Shown in pieces: positions 25,454-33,605 of a stretch of DNA of 64,000 nucleotides; within the stretch, counting starts at the first letter, position 1, and each line of letters starts with the position of its first letter. A model generated the notes under the pieces. That model worked only from the letters and a program-made list of their open reading frames with translations, did no database searches and was not told where the DNA came from. The position numbers were made by a program, and so were the translations under genes. The stretch is from Demequina muriae. Lineage in GTDB: Bacteria; Actinomycetota; Actinomycetes; Actinomycetales; Demequinaceae. The DNA lies in assembly GCF_030418295.1 (NCBI RefSeq), contig NZ_JAUHQA010000001.1, forward strand, positions 1,488,001 through 1,552,000, read 5' to 3'.

Positions 25454-26138
25454 GTCCCCGCGCGAAGAGCAGCTGCTGCGCAGCTCGCCGCTGTTCGGCG
25501 GCATGGATGGAGCGTCCGCTCGCTCGCTCATCACGATGATGAAGCGGCTCGAGCTCGCCAAGGGCGACGTGATCTTCAACGAGGGCGACGACGGCCATGC
25601 GCTCTACGTGATCGTCAAGGGCAAGGTCAAGATGGCGCGCACCGCGCGTGACGGTCGCGAGAACCTGCTGGGGCTCCTCGGCGTGGGCGACATGCTCGGC
25701 GAGCTGTCCGTGTTCGATCCGGGCCCGCGACTGTCCCGTGCGCACGCCGTCGAGGAGTCCGTGGTCTATGAGCTGCCCAAGGATGTCCTCGACGTGTGGC
25801 TCGACGATCACCTCGAGATGTCCCGCCACCTGATGCGCGCCCTGGCGCAGCGCATCCGCCGCATCTCCAACACGATGGCGGACCTGGTGTTCTCCGACGT
25901 GCCCGGCCGTGTCGCCAAGGCGATCCTCGACCTGGGCCACCGGTTCGGTCGCATGGAGCGCGGCCACGTCACCGTCCGCCACGGGCTCACGCAGGAGGAG
26001 CTCGCGCAGCTGGTGGGGGCGTCGCGGGAGACCGTCAACAAGGCGCTGGCCGACTTCGCGTCGCGCGGATGGATCGACGTGCACATCGGCTCTGTTGAGG
26101 TGTTTGAGCCCGAGCGTCTCCGGGCCCGCTCCCGCTGA
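25446..26138 (+). CDS. crp: Crp/Fnr family transcriptional regulator (actinobacterial Crp)
   Basis: 230 residues. The cyclic-nucleotide domain has the cAMP-pocket stretch MLGELSVFDPGPRLSRAH, very like mycobacterial CRP. The dimer helix (about 110-140) is followed by a winged helix with recognition helix LVGASRETVNKALADF. It is a global regulator binding TGTGA-type sites, with cAMP as likely ligand. ATG 25446 has GGGGG upstream and overlaps the RsiG-like gene, so it is translated by coupling. Confidence 0.93.
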   Translation: MGESPREEQLLRSSPLFGGMDGASARSLITMMKRLELAKGDVIFNEGDDGHALYVIVKGKVKMARTARDGRENLLGLLGVGDMLGELSVFDPGPRLSRAHAVEESVVYELPKDVLDVWLDDHLEMSRHLMRALAQRIRRISNTMADLVFSDVPGRVAKAILDLGHRFGRMERGHVTVRHGLTQEELAQLVGASRETVNKALADFASRGWIDVHIGSVEVFEPERLRARSR

Positions 26139-26195
26139 GTCCGCCTGCGCTGAGTTCTATCGCTACAGCGCCCGATCGCTGCAGGCCTTGTCGCT

Positions 26196-26669
26196 CTACA
26201 GCGCGCGCAGCTCTGCGATCAGTTCGATCTCGACGGGCGCGCCGAGCGGCAGCGCCGCGACGCCGACTGCGGACCGCGCATGGCGGCCCTGCTCCCCGAA
26301 CACGTCAGCGAGGATCGCACTCGCGCCGTTGAGGACGGCGGGCTGACCGGTGAAGCCTGGCGCCGAGGCCACGAATCCGGTCATCTTCACGATTCCCAGC
26401 ACGGAGTCGATGCCGTCCGTCGCCGATGCGACGGCGGCAAGCGCATTCAGCACCGCTGCGCGCGCACACTCGACGGCCCGTTCCGGTCCCACGTCGCCTG
26501 CGCGCTGTCCCACCAGGCCCGTCGCGACCAGCTCGCCATCGACCAGGGGCAGCTGGCCGGAGGTGTAGACGAGATCGCCGATGCGGCGCGCGGGCGTGTA
26601 GGTGCCGACCGGTGTCGCCACCGCGGGGAGGGTGAGTCCCAGCTCCCTCATGCGCGCCGATGCGGTCAT
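26196..26669 (-). CDS. RidA family protein
   Basis: 157 residues, with the YjgF/RidA trimer fold: LVYTSGQLPLVDGELVATG near the start, ECARAAVLNALAAVAS, and the C-terminal strand VEIELIAEL. The group is the longer YjgF-like set with VGVAALPLGAPVEIE instead of the RidA Arg motif VRSCVEV, so deamination of 2-aminoacrylate is not certain. The ATG overlaps the stop of the DUF4177 gene (ATGA), so it is translated with it. Confidence 0.82.
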   Translation of the reverse strand: MTASARMRELGLTLPAVATPVGTYTPARRIGDLVYTSGQLPLVDGELVATGLVGQRAGDVGPERAVECARAAVLNALAAVASATDGIDSVLGIVKMTGFVASAPGFTGQPAVLNGASAILADVFGEQGRHARSAVGVAALPLGAPVEIELIAELRAL

Positions 26670-26818
26670 GGCTTGGGGCGCTTGAGGTAGGCGACGAGCC
26701 CGCCAGTAGGTCCGGTGACGACCTGCACGAGCTCCCAGCCGTCCTCACCCCACTGGTCGAGGATCTGCTTGGTCACGTGGTCGATGAGCGGTACTGTCGC
26801 GTATTCCCATGCAGTCAT
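26666..26818 (-). CDS. DUF4177 family small protein (50 residues)
   Basis: The reading frame starts MTAWEYATVPL and contains QWGEDGWELVQVV, the DUF4177 mark (W-E-Y near the start, then G-W-E-L-V), ending in Leu-Lys-Arg-Pro. Family function is unknown; many such proteins pair with RidA genes in actinobacteria. A -10 box lies six bases before the ATG, so it is leaderless, and the stop overlaps the RidA start. It is divergent from the class A PBP gene. Confidence 0.8.
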   Translation of the reverse strand: MTAWEYATVPLIDHVTKQILDQWGEDGWELVQVVTGPTGGLVAYLKRPKP

Positions 26819-26824
26819 GTGATG

Positions 26825-26830
26825 AGACTA
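26825..26830 (-). promoter_or_regulatory. -10 box TAGTCT, leaderless DUF4177 gene
   Basis: TAGTCT on the minus strand, six bases (CATCAC), then ATG at 26818. Confidence 0.55.
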
Positions 26831-26903
26831 ACGCGCCTCGCCCGCAACGCTTGGGGCATGTGGAGCGTTGACCATGGGACGTGTGCGCCTCGCACGCGGG
26901 ACG

Positions 26904-26909
26904 TAAGGT
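26904..26909 (+). promoter_or_regulatory. -10 box TAAGGT, leaderless PBP gene
   Basis: TAAGGT, six bases (TGGTGT), then the ATG at 26916. Confidence 0.55.
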
Positions 26910-26915
26910 TGGTGT

Positions 26916-29606
26916 ATGGGAATCCTTTCTTCGAGTCGAGCGCGCCGTGATGGCCAGGTGACACTGGTGCAGCTGCTGGCTGCGCTCCTCATGTTCATCG
27001 CCTTCTCCGTGATCGGCGGCTTCCTCATCGCCGGCATCGCGCTCCCGGTAGCCACGGTCGCCGGCTCCGCGGCCAATGGCTCGGCGGAGCTCTTCGAGGA
27101 CCTGCCGGACGACCTCGCCAACCCGCGCCTGCCTCAGCAGTCCAACATCTATGCGCGCGACGGCAAGACTCTGCTGGCCACCTTCTACTCGCAGAATCGC
27201 GTCGTGGTGCCGCTCGAAGAGATCTCGCCGTGGATGCAGAAGGCCGTGGTGGCGATCGAGGACAAGCGCTTCTGGGCGCACAACGGCGTGGACGGTGAGG
27301 GCATCGTCGCCGCCGCCTACCGGAACCTCACCACCCCTGAGAACCCCGGCGCCTCGACGCTGACGCAGCAGCTCGTCAAGAACACCCTGTATCAAGCGGC
27401 ACTGAACGAGGACGACGAGGAGGCGCAGGAACAAGCCCTCGCCGAGGCGACCGAGGTGTCCATGGCGCGCAAGATCCGCGAATGGCGCCTCGCGCTCGCG
27501 TTCGAGGAGAACCTCAACAACCAGCTGGGGACCGACTGCACCGGCGAAGACCCTGCCGTGGACTGCGGCAAGGAAGAGGTGCTCCAGCAGTACCTCAACA
27601 TCGCGCAGTTCGGCAGCAACATCTACGGCGTCGAGGCCGCGGCCCAGTACTACTTCTCGAAGCCCGCCGCCGAGCTCACGGCGCTCGAGGCAGCGACGAT
27701 CGCCGGCATCACCCAGAACCCCACCAAGTGGGACCCGACCCGCACGTTTGTCGGCGAGGACGGCGAGGTCGACAACTTCGAGAACGCTGAGATCCGTCGC
27801 GACAACGTGCTGGGCGAGATGTTCGAGCAGGGCATGATCACCGAGGCGGAGTTCGATGAGTGGGAGGCGATCCCCGTCGCGGACACGCTCAACGTGTCGC
27901 AGCCCAAGTTCTCGTGTGCAGCGGCGGAAGACGCCCCGTTCTTCTGCGACTACGTCACCAAGATCATCCGCTTCGACGAGGTGTTCAACGCCGAGGGCCA
28001 GTCGGGTTACGACCTGCTGCTGACCGGTGGACTGAACATCGTCACCACCCTTGACGTCAAGAGGCAGCGCATCGCGAACCAGGAGCTGCGCAACACGCTA
28101 CCGGCGGACGACCCCTCTGGATTCGCCATGGCGATGGTCGCTCTCGACCCCGAGAACGGTGAGGTGCTGGCGATGGCTCAGAACCGGGAGTTTGACCCCG
28201 CCGCCGAGGCGGAGAACTCCACGTCCATCAACTACTCCGTGGATCGCAAGATGGGCGGCTCGAGGGGATTCTCCCCCGGCTCGACCTTCAAGCCCGTGAT
28301 CCTGGCTGAGTGGCTCAACACCGGCCACTCCTTGCGTCAGTTCGTCTCCGGCACCAAGCGCGAGTGGGAGGGCGACGACTGGACCGCATCGTGCCTGGGC
28401 GATGGGCCGCTCTACTCGGGCACCTGGGAGCCGGGCAACGTGGGCGGCACCGGCGCCGGACAGATGTCCGTGCTGCAGGCCACCGCGAACTCCGTCAACA
28501 CCGCGTACGTGGCGATGTCGAGCCAGCTCGACCTGTGCGACATCGGCACCATGGCGGAACGGCTCGGGTACGAGCGCGCCGACGGCCAGCCGTACGAACC
28601 GGTGCCGTCGTCAGTGCTGGGCCCGCAGAACGCCTCGCCGCTGACCATGGCCGAGGTCATGCAGACGTTCGCGAATGAGGGCATCCACTGCGAGCCCATC
28701 GCGATCCTGTCGATCACGCAGCCGGACGGCACGGAGGTTCCGGTGCCGCAGGAGGACTGTCGTCAGGCCATCGACGCGGATGTCGCCAACGGCGTCACCT
28801 ACGCGTTGCAAGAGGTCATGACGGACGGTTCGGGCCGGTTCACCCAGCTCGACGGCCGTCCGTCCGCCGGCAAGACCGGTACGTCCCAGGAGAATGCGCA
28901 CACCTGGTTCGCGGGCTACACGCCGCAGCTGGTCTCAGTGTTCTGGCTCGGCCACCCCGACCGAGACGTCCCGCAGCAGAACATGACCATCGGCGGACGG
29001 TGGGAGCCGTACTTCTACGGCTCGACCCTCGCCGCACCCACGTGGGAGGCGTTCATGGAGCGCGCCCTCGATGGCCGGGAGGTTCTTGGCTTCCCCGAGG
29101 TCTCGTCCGACATGCTCAATGGCGTCCCGGTGCGAGTGCCCGACGTGCGTGGCCGCAGCGAGGGCTCCGCCCGGTTCATGGCCAACGACGCAGGGTTCCT
29201 GTTCCGCGTGTCCGAGCAGCTGGTGTTCTCCAATGAGTACGAGGCCGGTACCGTGGCCGCGCAGTCTCCGAGTGCCGGAAGCACGATGACGCCGGGCGGC
29301 ACCATGACCGTCTACGTCGCCACCGACACCTACCCCGACTGGTGGTACAACTGGCCGGACGGCTGGGACCGCAACACTGCGCCCGACGACTACTGGGGTT
29401 CGAGTTGGCCGCCGGCGGAGTTCGAGTCGAACCCGCCCAACGGCTGGGAGCGCCAGTGCACGGGTGACGACACCTTCAACGAGGACACCGACAAGCCCTG
29501 CCCTGGCTATGACGAGGACGGCAACCCCGTCGGCGGCGGCAACGGCGGTGGCGGCAATAACGGCGGCGGCAACGGCGGCGGCAACAACGACGACGATGAC
29601 GACTGA
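26916..29606 (+). CDS. ponA: Class A penicillin-binding protein (transglycosylase/transpeptidase)
   Basis: 896 residues. Cytoplasmic tail, one transmembrane helix (about 15-40), a GT51 glycosyltransferase domain (VVAIEDKRFWAHNGVDGEG with catalytic Glu, then TLTQQLVKN), and a transpeptidase domain with SxxK in SPGSTFKP, SxN in TANSVNTAY and KTGTS. One PASTA domain follows (VPDVRGRSEGSARFMANDAG), then a Trp/Pro/Asn segment and a Gly/Asn-rich, Asp-ending tail. It polymerises and cross-links peptidoglycan. The next gene starts 8 nt downstream. The low-complexity tail is unusual in length but common in actinobacterial PBPs. Confidence 0.95.
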   Translation: MGILSSSRARRDGQVTLVQLLAALLMFIAFSVIGGFLIAGIALPVATVAGSAANGSAELFEDLPDDLANPRLPQQSNIYARDGKTLLATFYSQNRVVVPLEEISPWMQKAVVAIEDKRFWAHNGVDGEGIVAAAYRNLTTPENPGASTLTQQLVKNTLYQAALNEDDEEAQEQALAEATEVSMARKIREWRLALAFEENLNNQLGTDCTGEDPAVDCGKEEVLQQYLNIAQFGSNIYGVEAAAQYYFSKPAAELTALEAATIAGITQNPTKWDPTRTFVGEDGEVDNFENAEIRRDNVLGEMFEQGMITEAEFDEWEAIPVADTLNVSQPKFSCAAAEDAPFFCDYVTKIIRFDEVFNAEGQSGYDLLLTGGLNIVTTLDVKRQRIANQELRNTLPADDPSGFAMAMVALDPENGEVLAMAQNREFDPAAEAENSTSINYSVDRKMGGSRGFSPGSTFKPVILAEWLNTGHSLRQFVSGTKREWEGDDWTASCLGDGPLYSGTWEPGNVGGTGAGQMSVLQATANSVNTAYVAMSSQLDLCDIGTMAERLGYERADGQPYEPVPSSVLGPQNASPLTMAEVMQTFANEGIHCEPIAILSITQPDGTEVPVPQEDCRQAIDADVANGVTYALQEVMTDGSGRFTQLDGRPSAGKTGTSQENAHTWFAGYTPQLVSVFWLGHPDRDVPQQNMTIGGRWEPYFYGSTLAAPTWEAFMERALDGREVLGFPEVSSDMLNGVPVRVPDVRGRSEGSARFMANDAGFLFRVSEQLVFSNEYEAGTVAAQSPSAGSTMTPGGTMTVYVATDTYPDWWYNWPDGWDRNTAPDDYWGSSWPPAEFESNPPNGWERQCTGDDTFNEDTDKPCPGYDEDGNPVGGGNGGGGNNGGGNGGGNNDDDDD

Positions 29607-29614
29607 GTGACGCG

Positions 29615-30526
29615 ATGAGTCCGTGGGTCAAGGCCGCTGGTGCGGTCGCGTCCGTTGGCGCCGGCGTGCTGGCATGGAGCCTTCTCGAGGCGCGCTCGTA
29701 CGCGGTGCGTCAAGTGTCGGCGCCCGTGCTCGCGCCGGGGTCGCGTCCGATTCGCATTCTGCACCTCTCGGACCTGCATCTGACTCCGGGGAGCACGCAC
29801 CGCGTCGAGTGGGTGCGCTCGCTGGCGCGCTATCGTCCCGACCTGGTGGTGGACACCGGGGACAATCTCGCCCACCCTGACGCCGTGCCTACGGCTCTCC
29901 ACGCGCTCGAGCCGCTGCTCGAGTTCCCGGGAGTGTTCGTCCACGGTTCGAACGACTACTACGCGCCGCGTCTCAAGAACCCCTTGGCGTACCTCCGTCG
30001 TCCCACGGAGGTGCACGACGACGCGACGTCGCTCGACACTGCGTCGCTCACCGCAGGCTTCACGGCAGCGGGATGGCTGGATCTCAACAACGCCCGTGGC
30101 GAGCTCGAGATCGGCGGCCAGCGCGTGGACTTCGTGGGACTGGACGATGCGCACCTGGGCCGGGACGCGACGCCCACAGCGGTGGACGCCGTCGGCGCCC
30201 TGCGCATCGGCGTCACTCACGCCCCGTACAGACGAGCGCTCGAGGCGCTCCGTGGTGACGGAGCGTCCGTGCTCCTGGCGGGCCACACGCACGGCGGGCA
30301 GGTGGCGGTGCCGGGCTACGGAGCGCTGGTCACGAACTGCGATCTGGACACGTCGCGTGCGAGCGGCCTGCACGGCTGGCCGGGTCCGAGGCCCGATGCG
30401 CCGGGAGGGACCGACAGCGTGTGGCTGCACGTCTCGGCCGGGGTGGGCACGTCGCCGTACACCCCCGTGCGGCTCGCGTGCCGACCCGAGGTCACCGTGC
30501 TCACCCTGATGCCGCGCGGACGCTGA
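29615..30526 (+). CDS. Membrane-anchored calcineurin-like metallophosphoesterase
   Basis: 303 residues. An N-terminal hydrophobic segment (about 5-25) may anchor it. The metal-binding motifs are all present: HLSDLHL (D-x-H), VVDTGDNL (GDx), VFVHGSNDYY (GNx type) and LAGHTHGGQV (GHxH). The order and length fit the YkuE/YaeI group. The substrate is unknown; a neighbour to the PBP may hint at an envelope role. It starts 8 nt after the PBP stop, so it is likely in the same operon. Confidence 0.87.
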   Translation: MSPWVKAAGAVASVGAGVLAWSLLEARSYAVRQVSAPVLAPGSRPIRILHLSDLHLTPGSTHRVEWVRSLARYRPDLVVDTGDNLAHPDAVPTALHALEPLLEFPGVFVHGSNDYYAPRLKNPLAYLRRPTEVHDDATSLDTASLTAGFTAAGWLDLNNARGELEIGGQRVDFVGLDDAHLGRDATPTAVDAVGALRIGVTHAPYRRALEALRGDGASVLLAGHTHGGQVAVPGYGALVTNCDLDTSRASGLHGWPGPRPDAPGGTDSVWLHVSAGVGTSPYTPVRLACRPEVTVLTLMPRGR

Positions 30527-30597
30527 GCGGGGGAGAGGCCCGAGGGCCAGTTAGGTTCAGGGCCTGCGCATCAGGTATCCTGACACGGCTGAAAAAT

Positions 30598-30674
<77 letters not shown>

Positions 30675-30677
30675 TTC

Positions 30678-30713
30678 ACAGCAAAGCCCCTCCTTCGGGA
30701 GGGGCTTTGCTGT
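30678..30713 (+). terminator. tRNA-Pro terminator
   Basis: A 16-bp perfect stem, ACAGCAAAGCCCCTCC with its complement, closed by a TTCG tetraloop, begins four bases after the tRNA. Confidence 0.9.
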
Positions 30714-30763
30714 CTCCACGACTGACCGTTCCGCCCTCCGGGCGACGCTCACCGGACCCCTAT

Positions 30764-30841
30764 CCTGTCCGGCACTCACTGTCCCCTGTGGCGCGCATCG
30801 GCCCCCTGTCCGGCACTGGTGAACAGGTGGTGCCGGACAGG
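30764..30841. repeat. Intergenic repeat cluster CCTGTCCGGCAC (two direct, one inverted)
   Basis: CCTGTCCGGCACTCA at 30764-30778, CCTGTCCGGCACT at 30805-30817 and its complement GTGCCGGACAGG at 30830-30841. The last two can form a 12-bp hairpin. GCATCGGCC lies inside at 30795-30803. The same words occur in the spacer at 39.4 kb. Confidence 0.92.
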
Positions 30842-30848
30842 GTGACTG

Positions 30849-31727
30849 CTACTGGTTCTTGGCGACGGAGGAGACGCACTGGCCCTGGTTGCGGAACCCG
30901 AATGCCTCCCAGCCGCCCTTCTTGCAGTCGGCCTTGCTCTGCGGCTCGAGCACGACGGTGGGGGACACCGTGAAGTCGTAGTCGATGCCCGTGGCCGCCG
31001 TCGCCGAGGCCAGACCATCCCAGCCGAGTGTTCCGCCGGCGATGAACTCCTGGCCACCATTCGCCGCATCGTTGGTGATCGAGCCGTAGCTGTCCGTCAG
31101 CAACGTCAGGTCGTCGATCTGCAGCGTGAGGCAGCCCTCCGCCGTCGCGACATCGGCCGCAGCCGTCGCACACGTCGTGGGGTCGGCGTCGGCGTCGATC
31201 TCGAAGGTGACGTCGAGAACCCGGTCCGTGCCGGTCAGGTCGATGGTGTGGAACGTCTGGACGTACTCGCCGCCGGCGCCTCGTCCATCGCTCAGGCCCA
31301 CGATCGCGCGGTTCGCCGTCGACATGGTGAGGTAGATGTACGCGCCCTCATTGAGGCCCCGCTCGCCCGCCGCGAGCGTCGCGGTGTCGACCAGGCCGAT
31401 GAGGCCGAAGTCACCGGCTGCGGCGTCGATCAGGTCGAGCGTCCCCTCGAGAGTGACGACGCCCGCATCGGCCGGCGTGGTGAGTGAAGGGGCGCCCCAC
31501 TGGTAGCCGTGGCTGTAGCCGCTGGGAGCGGGATCGCCGACGTGACGCATCCATCGGCGCGGGATGCCCGTCTCTGCCGCGGGATCGACGATGTCGGACA
31601 CCGTTCCTGCGAACTGGGAGCTGTCATCGGTGCCACCGGCGCTGGGCGCTGCCGCGACCGGCGATCCGGTGACGGCGACGAGGATGCTGGCGCCTGCGAG
31701 GATGCCTGTGAGGATTGCCTTCTTCAT
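30849..31727 (-). CDS. Secreted protein of unknown function with a C-terminal CKKGGW motif
   Basis: 292 residues. A Sec signal peptide (MKKAILTGILAGASILVAVT, cleavage after VAAAP or nearby) is clear. The mature part is rich in Asp, Thr and Gly and beta-strand-like. The last 29 residues contain DCKKGGWEAFGFRNQGQCVS, a two-Cys motif found at the C-terminus of many secreted actinobacterial proteins. I do not recognise the main domain. ATG 31727 follows AGGAG by nine bases. A minus-strand TACTGT near 31850 is a -10 candidate. Confidence 0.8.
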   Translation of the reverse strand: MKKAILTGILAGASILVAVTGSPVAAAPSAGGTDDSSQFAGTVSDIVDPAAETGIPRRWMRHVGDPAPSGYSHGYQWGAPSLTTPADAGVVTLEGTLDLIDAAAGDFGLIGLVDTATLAAGERGLNEGAYIYLTMSTANRAIVGLSDGRGAGGEYVQTFHTIDLTGTDRVLDVTFEIDADADPTTCATAAADVATAEGCLTLQIDDLTLLTDSYGSITNDAANGGQEFIAGGTLGWDGLASATAATGIDYDFTVSPTVVLEPQSKADCKKGGWEAFGFRNQGQCVSSVAKNQ

Positions 31728-31945
31728 GCATTGCTCCTGTGATGATCGTGTCATCGGAGCCGGTTTCGCCCACTCGCTCCACAGCTGGAACTGGGCGACC
31801 AAGGTCTATCCCGCTGCATCGTTGCTTCTCCGTTGCGTGCGCTTGACAGTAGCAGTCCAGGTGCTTCAGGAGTCAAGGCCCTCTGCCAGGCCGGTTGGGT
31901 CGACCGCAGTCGCCGTGGCGGCGCTGCAGCGTTCGATGGAGAAGA

Positions 31946-31979
31946 GGCTATTGACAATAGCCAAAAGGAGATGCACACT
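31946..31979 (+). promoter_or_regulatory. Promoter with 17-bp palindromic operator for the hydrolase-tetR operon
   Basis: The palindrome GGCTATTGACAATAGCC (31946-31962) contains a perfect -35 TTGACA (31951-31956). A 17-bp spacer leads to CACACT (31974-31979), six bases before the ATG at 31986. A TetR dimer bound there would cover the -35, which suits repression by the TetR gene in the same operon. Confidence 0.7.
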
Positions 31980-31985
31980 AGCCGC

Positions 31986-32819
31986 ATGACCACACCACAG
32001 CAGTCACCCCAGGCTCAGACGCACTACATCGACCGTCCGGAAGGGCGGGTCGCTTATGACATCCAGGGCGAAGGCCCGCTGCTCGTTCTCGTCCCAGGGA
32101 TGGGCGAACTGCGGTCCTCGTACCGGTTCCTGACGCCGGCGCTCGTCGACGCCGGCTACACCGTCGCCACGACGGACCTTCGTGGTCATGGAGACAGCGC
32201 CACGACGTTCGCGGCGTACGGAGACGTCGAGACCGCCGGTGACATACGGGCGCTCATCGCCGAGCTGGGCGGATCGGCCGTGATCGTGGGCAACTCCTTG
32301 GCCGCTGGCGCTGCTGTGATCGTCGCGGCCGAGCACCCCGATGAGGTGGAGGGGCTGGTCCTCGTGGGCCCGTTCGTCCGGAACCCGCCCGCCAATGCGT
32401 TCATGCGCGCGATGTTCCGGGCGATGATGGCGCCCGCTTGGATCGCACCCGTGTGGAAGGGCTACATGCCCACCCTGTACGCGGGCCGCAAGCCCGACGA
32501 CTTCGACGAGTACCGCGCGGCCGTCGTGGCGAACCTCAAGCGCAAGGAGTACGGGCGGGCGTTCTCCCAGACGACCCGCCAGACCGACCACGACCCCGCC
32601 GAGGCGAAGCTCGGCGCAGTCACCGCTCCCACCCTCGTGATCATGGGAGACAAGGATCCGGACTTCAAGGATCCCGCCGCCGAGGCCCGCTTCGTGGGCG
32701 AGGCGCTCGAGGGGCGGGTCGTGATGGTCGCCGACGCGGGTCACTACCCACACTCGCAGCAGCCCGCAGAGACCGCGGCCGCCGTGATCGAGTTCCTCGG
32801 GTCGGTGCACCGTGCCTAG
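31986..32819 (+). CDS. Alpha/beta hydrolase
   Basis: 277 residues. Nucleophile elbow VGNSLAAGA, acid in MGDKDPDF and His in ADAGHYPHSQ complete a Ser-Asp-His triad, with HG-like loop LVPGMGELRSSYR. It may be a carboxylesterase or a haloperoxidase-like hydrolase; the substrate is unknown. ATG 31986 was chosen because the -10 lies six bases upstream, although ATG 31971 is in frame behind AAAAGGAG at poor spacing. The stop overlaps the TetR gene by eight bases. Confidence 0.85.
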   Translation: MTTPQQSPQAQTHYIDRPEGRVAYDIQGEGPLLVLVPGMGELRSSYRFLTPALVDAGYTVATTDLRGHGDSATTFAAYGDVETAGDIRALIAELGGSAVIVGNSLAAGAAVIVAAEHPDEVEGLVLVGPFVRNPPANAFMRAMFRAMMAPAWIAPVWKGYMPTLYAGRKPDDFDEYRAAVVANLKRKEYGRAFSQTTRQTDHDPAEAKLGAVTAPTLVIMGDKDPDFKDPAAEARFVGEALEGRVVMVADAGHYPHSQQPAETAAAVIEFLGSVHRA

Positions 32820-33429
32820 GGTTGGCCTGACGCGGGATCGGGTCACCGACGAGGCGGCGATCATGGCCGACGAGGTGGGGCTCGACAACCTCACCCTTGC
32901 CGCCTTGGCCGAGCGACTTGGAGTACGCCAGCCCTCGCTCTACAAGCACATCGACTCGCTTGCTGGTCTGCGCCGCAGCGTCGGATGCCAGGCCAAGCGC
33001 GAGGTCGGGGACGTGCTTGCTCGCGCGGCCGTGGGGCGTTCCGGCCCCGAGGCGATCCGCGCCATGTCTCACGCCTACCGCGAGTGGGCCGTCGAGCACC
33101 CAGCGAGGTACCAGGCGGCCAACGCGGTGCCGGCGCCCGGTGACGTGGAGGACGAGGCGCTCTCGATGGCCGTGGTCCAGATCATCGCGGATGTGCTGAA
33201 GTCGTACGAGCTCGAGGGCGACGATTCGGTCGACGCGATCAGGGCCTTCCGCTCGGTGCTCCACGGCTTCATCGCCTTCGAGACCACGGGTTCGTTCCGA
33301 TGGAGCGCGGACATCGATCGCAGCTTCGCACGGCTCGTCGACGGCTTCATCCTCGCGCTCGCCCACTGGGGCGAGCTCAGTGAGACTCCCACCACGCCCG
33401 CAGTGCGCACGGATCGGAAGCGGTCATGA
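32812..33429 (+). CDS. TetR family regulator (WHG C-terminal domain type)
   Basis: 205 residues. The helix-turn-helix is LTLAALAERLGVRQPSLYKHI (about 27-47). The C-terminal half with HAYREWAVEHPARYQA and RAFRSVLHGFIAFE is the TetR_C_33/WHG type. It starts at GTG 32812 inside the end of the hydrolase gene, so it is translated by coupling. It probably represses the operon through the 17-bp palindrome upstream, released by the hydrolase substrate or product. Confidence 0.88.
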   Translation: MPRVGLTRDRVTDEAAIMADEVGLDNLTLAALAERLGVRQPSLYKHIDSLAGLRRSVGCQAKREVGDVLARAAVGRSGPEAIRAMSHAYREWAVEHPARYQAANAVPAPGDVEDEALSMAVVQIIADVLKSYELEGDDSVDAIRAFRSVLHGFIAFETTGSFRWSADIDRSFARLVDGFILALAHWGELSETPTTPAVRTDRKRS

Positions 33430-33590
33430 GCATCGTTCTCTCCACATCGATCGACATCTCCGCCGGGCACGCCCTCGATGCGCACTCCTTCAACCGGTCG
33501 CTCAAGCGGCGGGTCGAAGCCCGACACTCAGTGCCCGCCAGCGTTCCCGCACACCGCGGATCCGACACTGAGCGCCCACTGGGACGCTAA
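33426..33590 (+). CDS. Possible 54-residue ORF overlapping tetR stop (doubtful)
   Basis: The frame from ATG 33426 (ATGA overlap with tetR) runs to TAA 33588. The product, MSIVLSTSIDISAGHALDAH followed by an Arg/Ser/Pro-rich rest, matches nothing I know. The DNA carries CCGACACTCAGTGCCC and CCGACACTGAGCGCCC, words of the sort found in other convergent spacers, so it may be non-coding. The overlap is the only support. Confidence 0.2.
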   Translation: MSIVLSTSIDISAGHALDAHSFNRSLKRRVEARHSVPASVPAHRGSDTERPLGR

Positions 33591-33605
33591 GGCGGCGAGG
33601 CGGAG

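Noticed and set aside
33426-33590. Small ORF after tetR as a firm gene
   Set aside because: It has only an ATGA overlap for support and the spacer carries words like those of other non-coding spacers. Kept in the features with low confidence.
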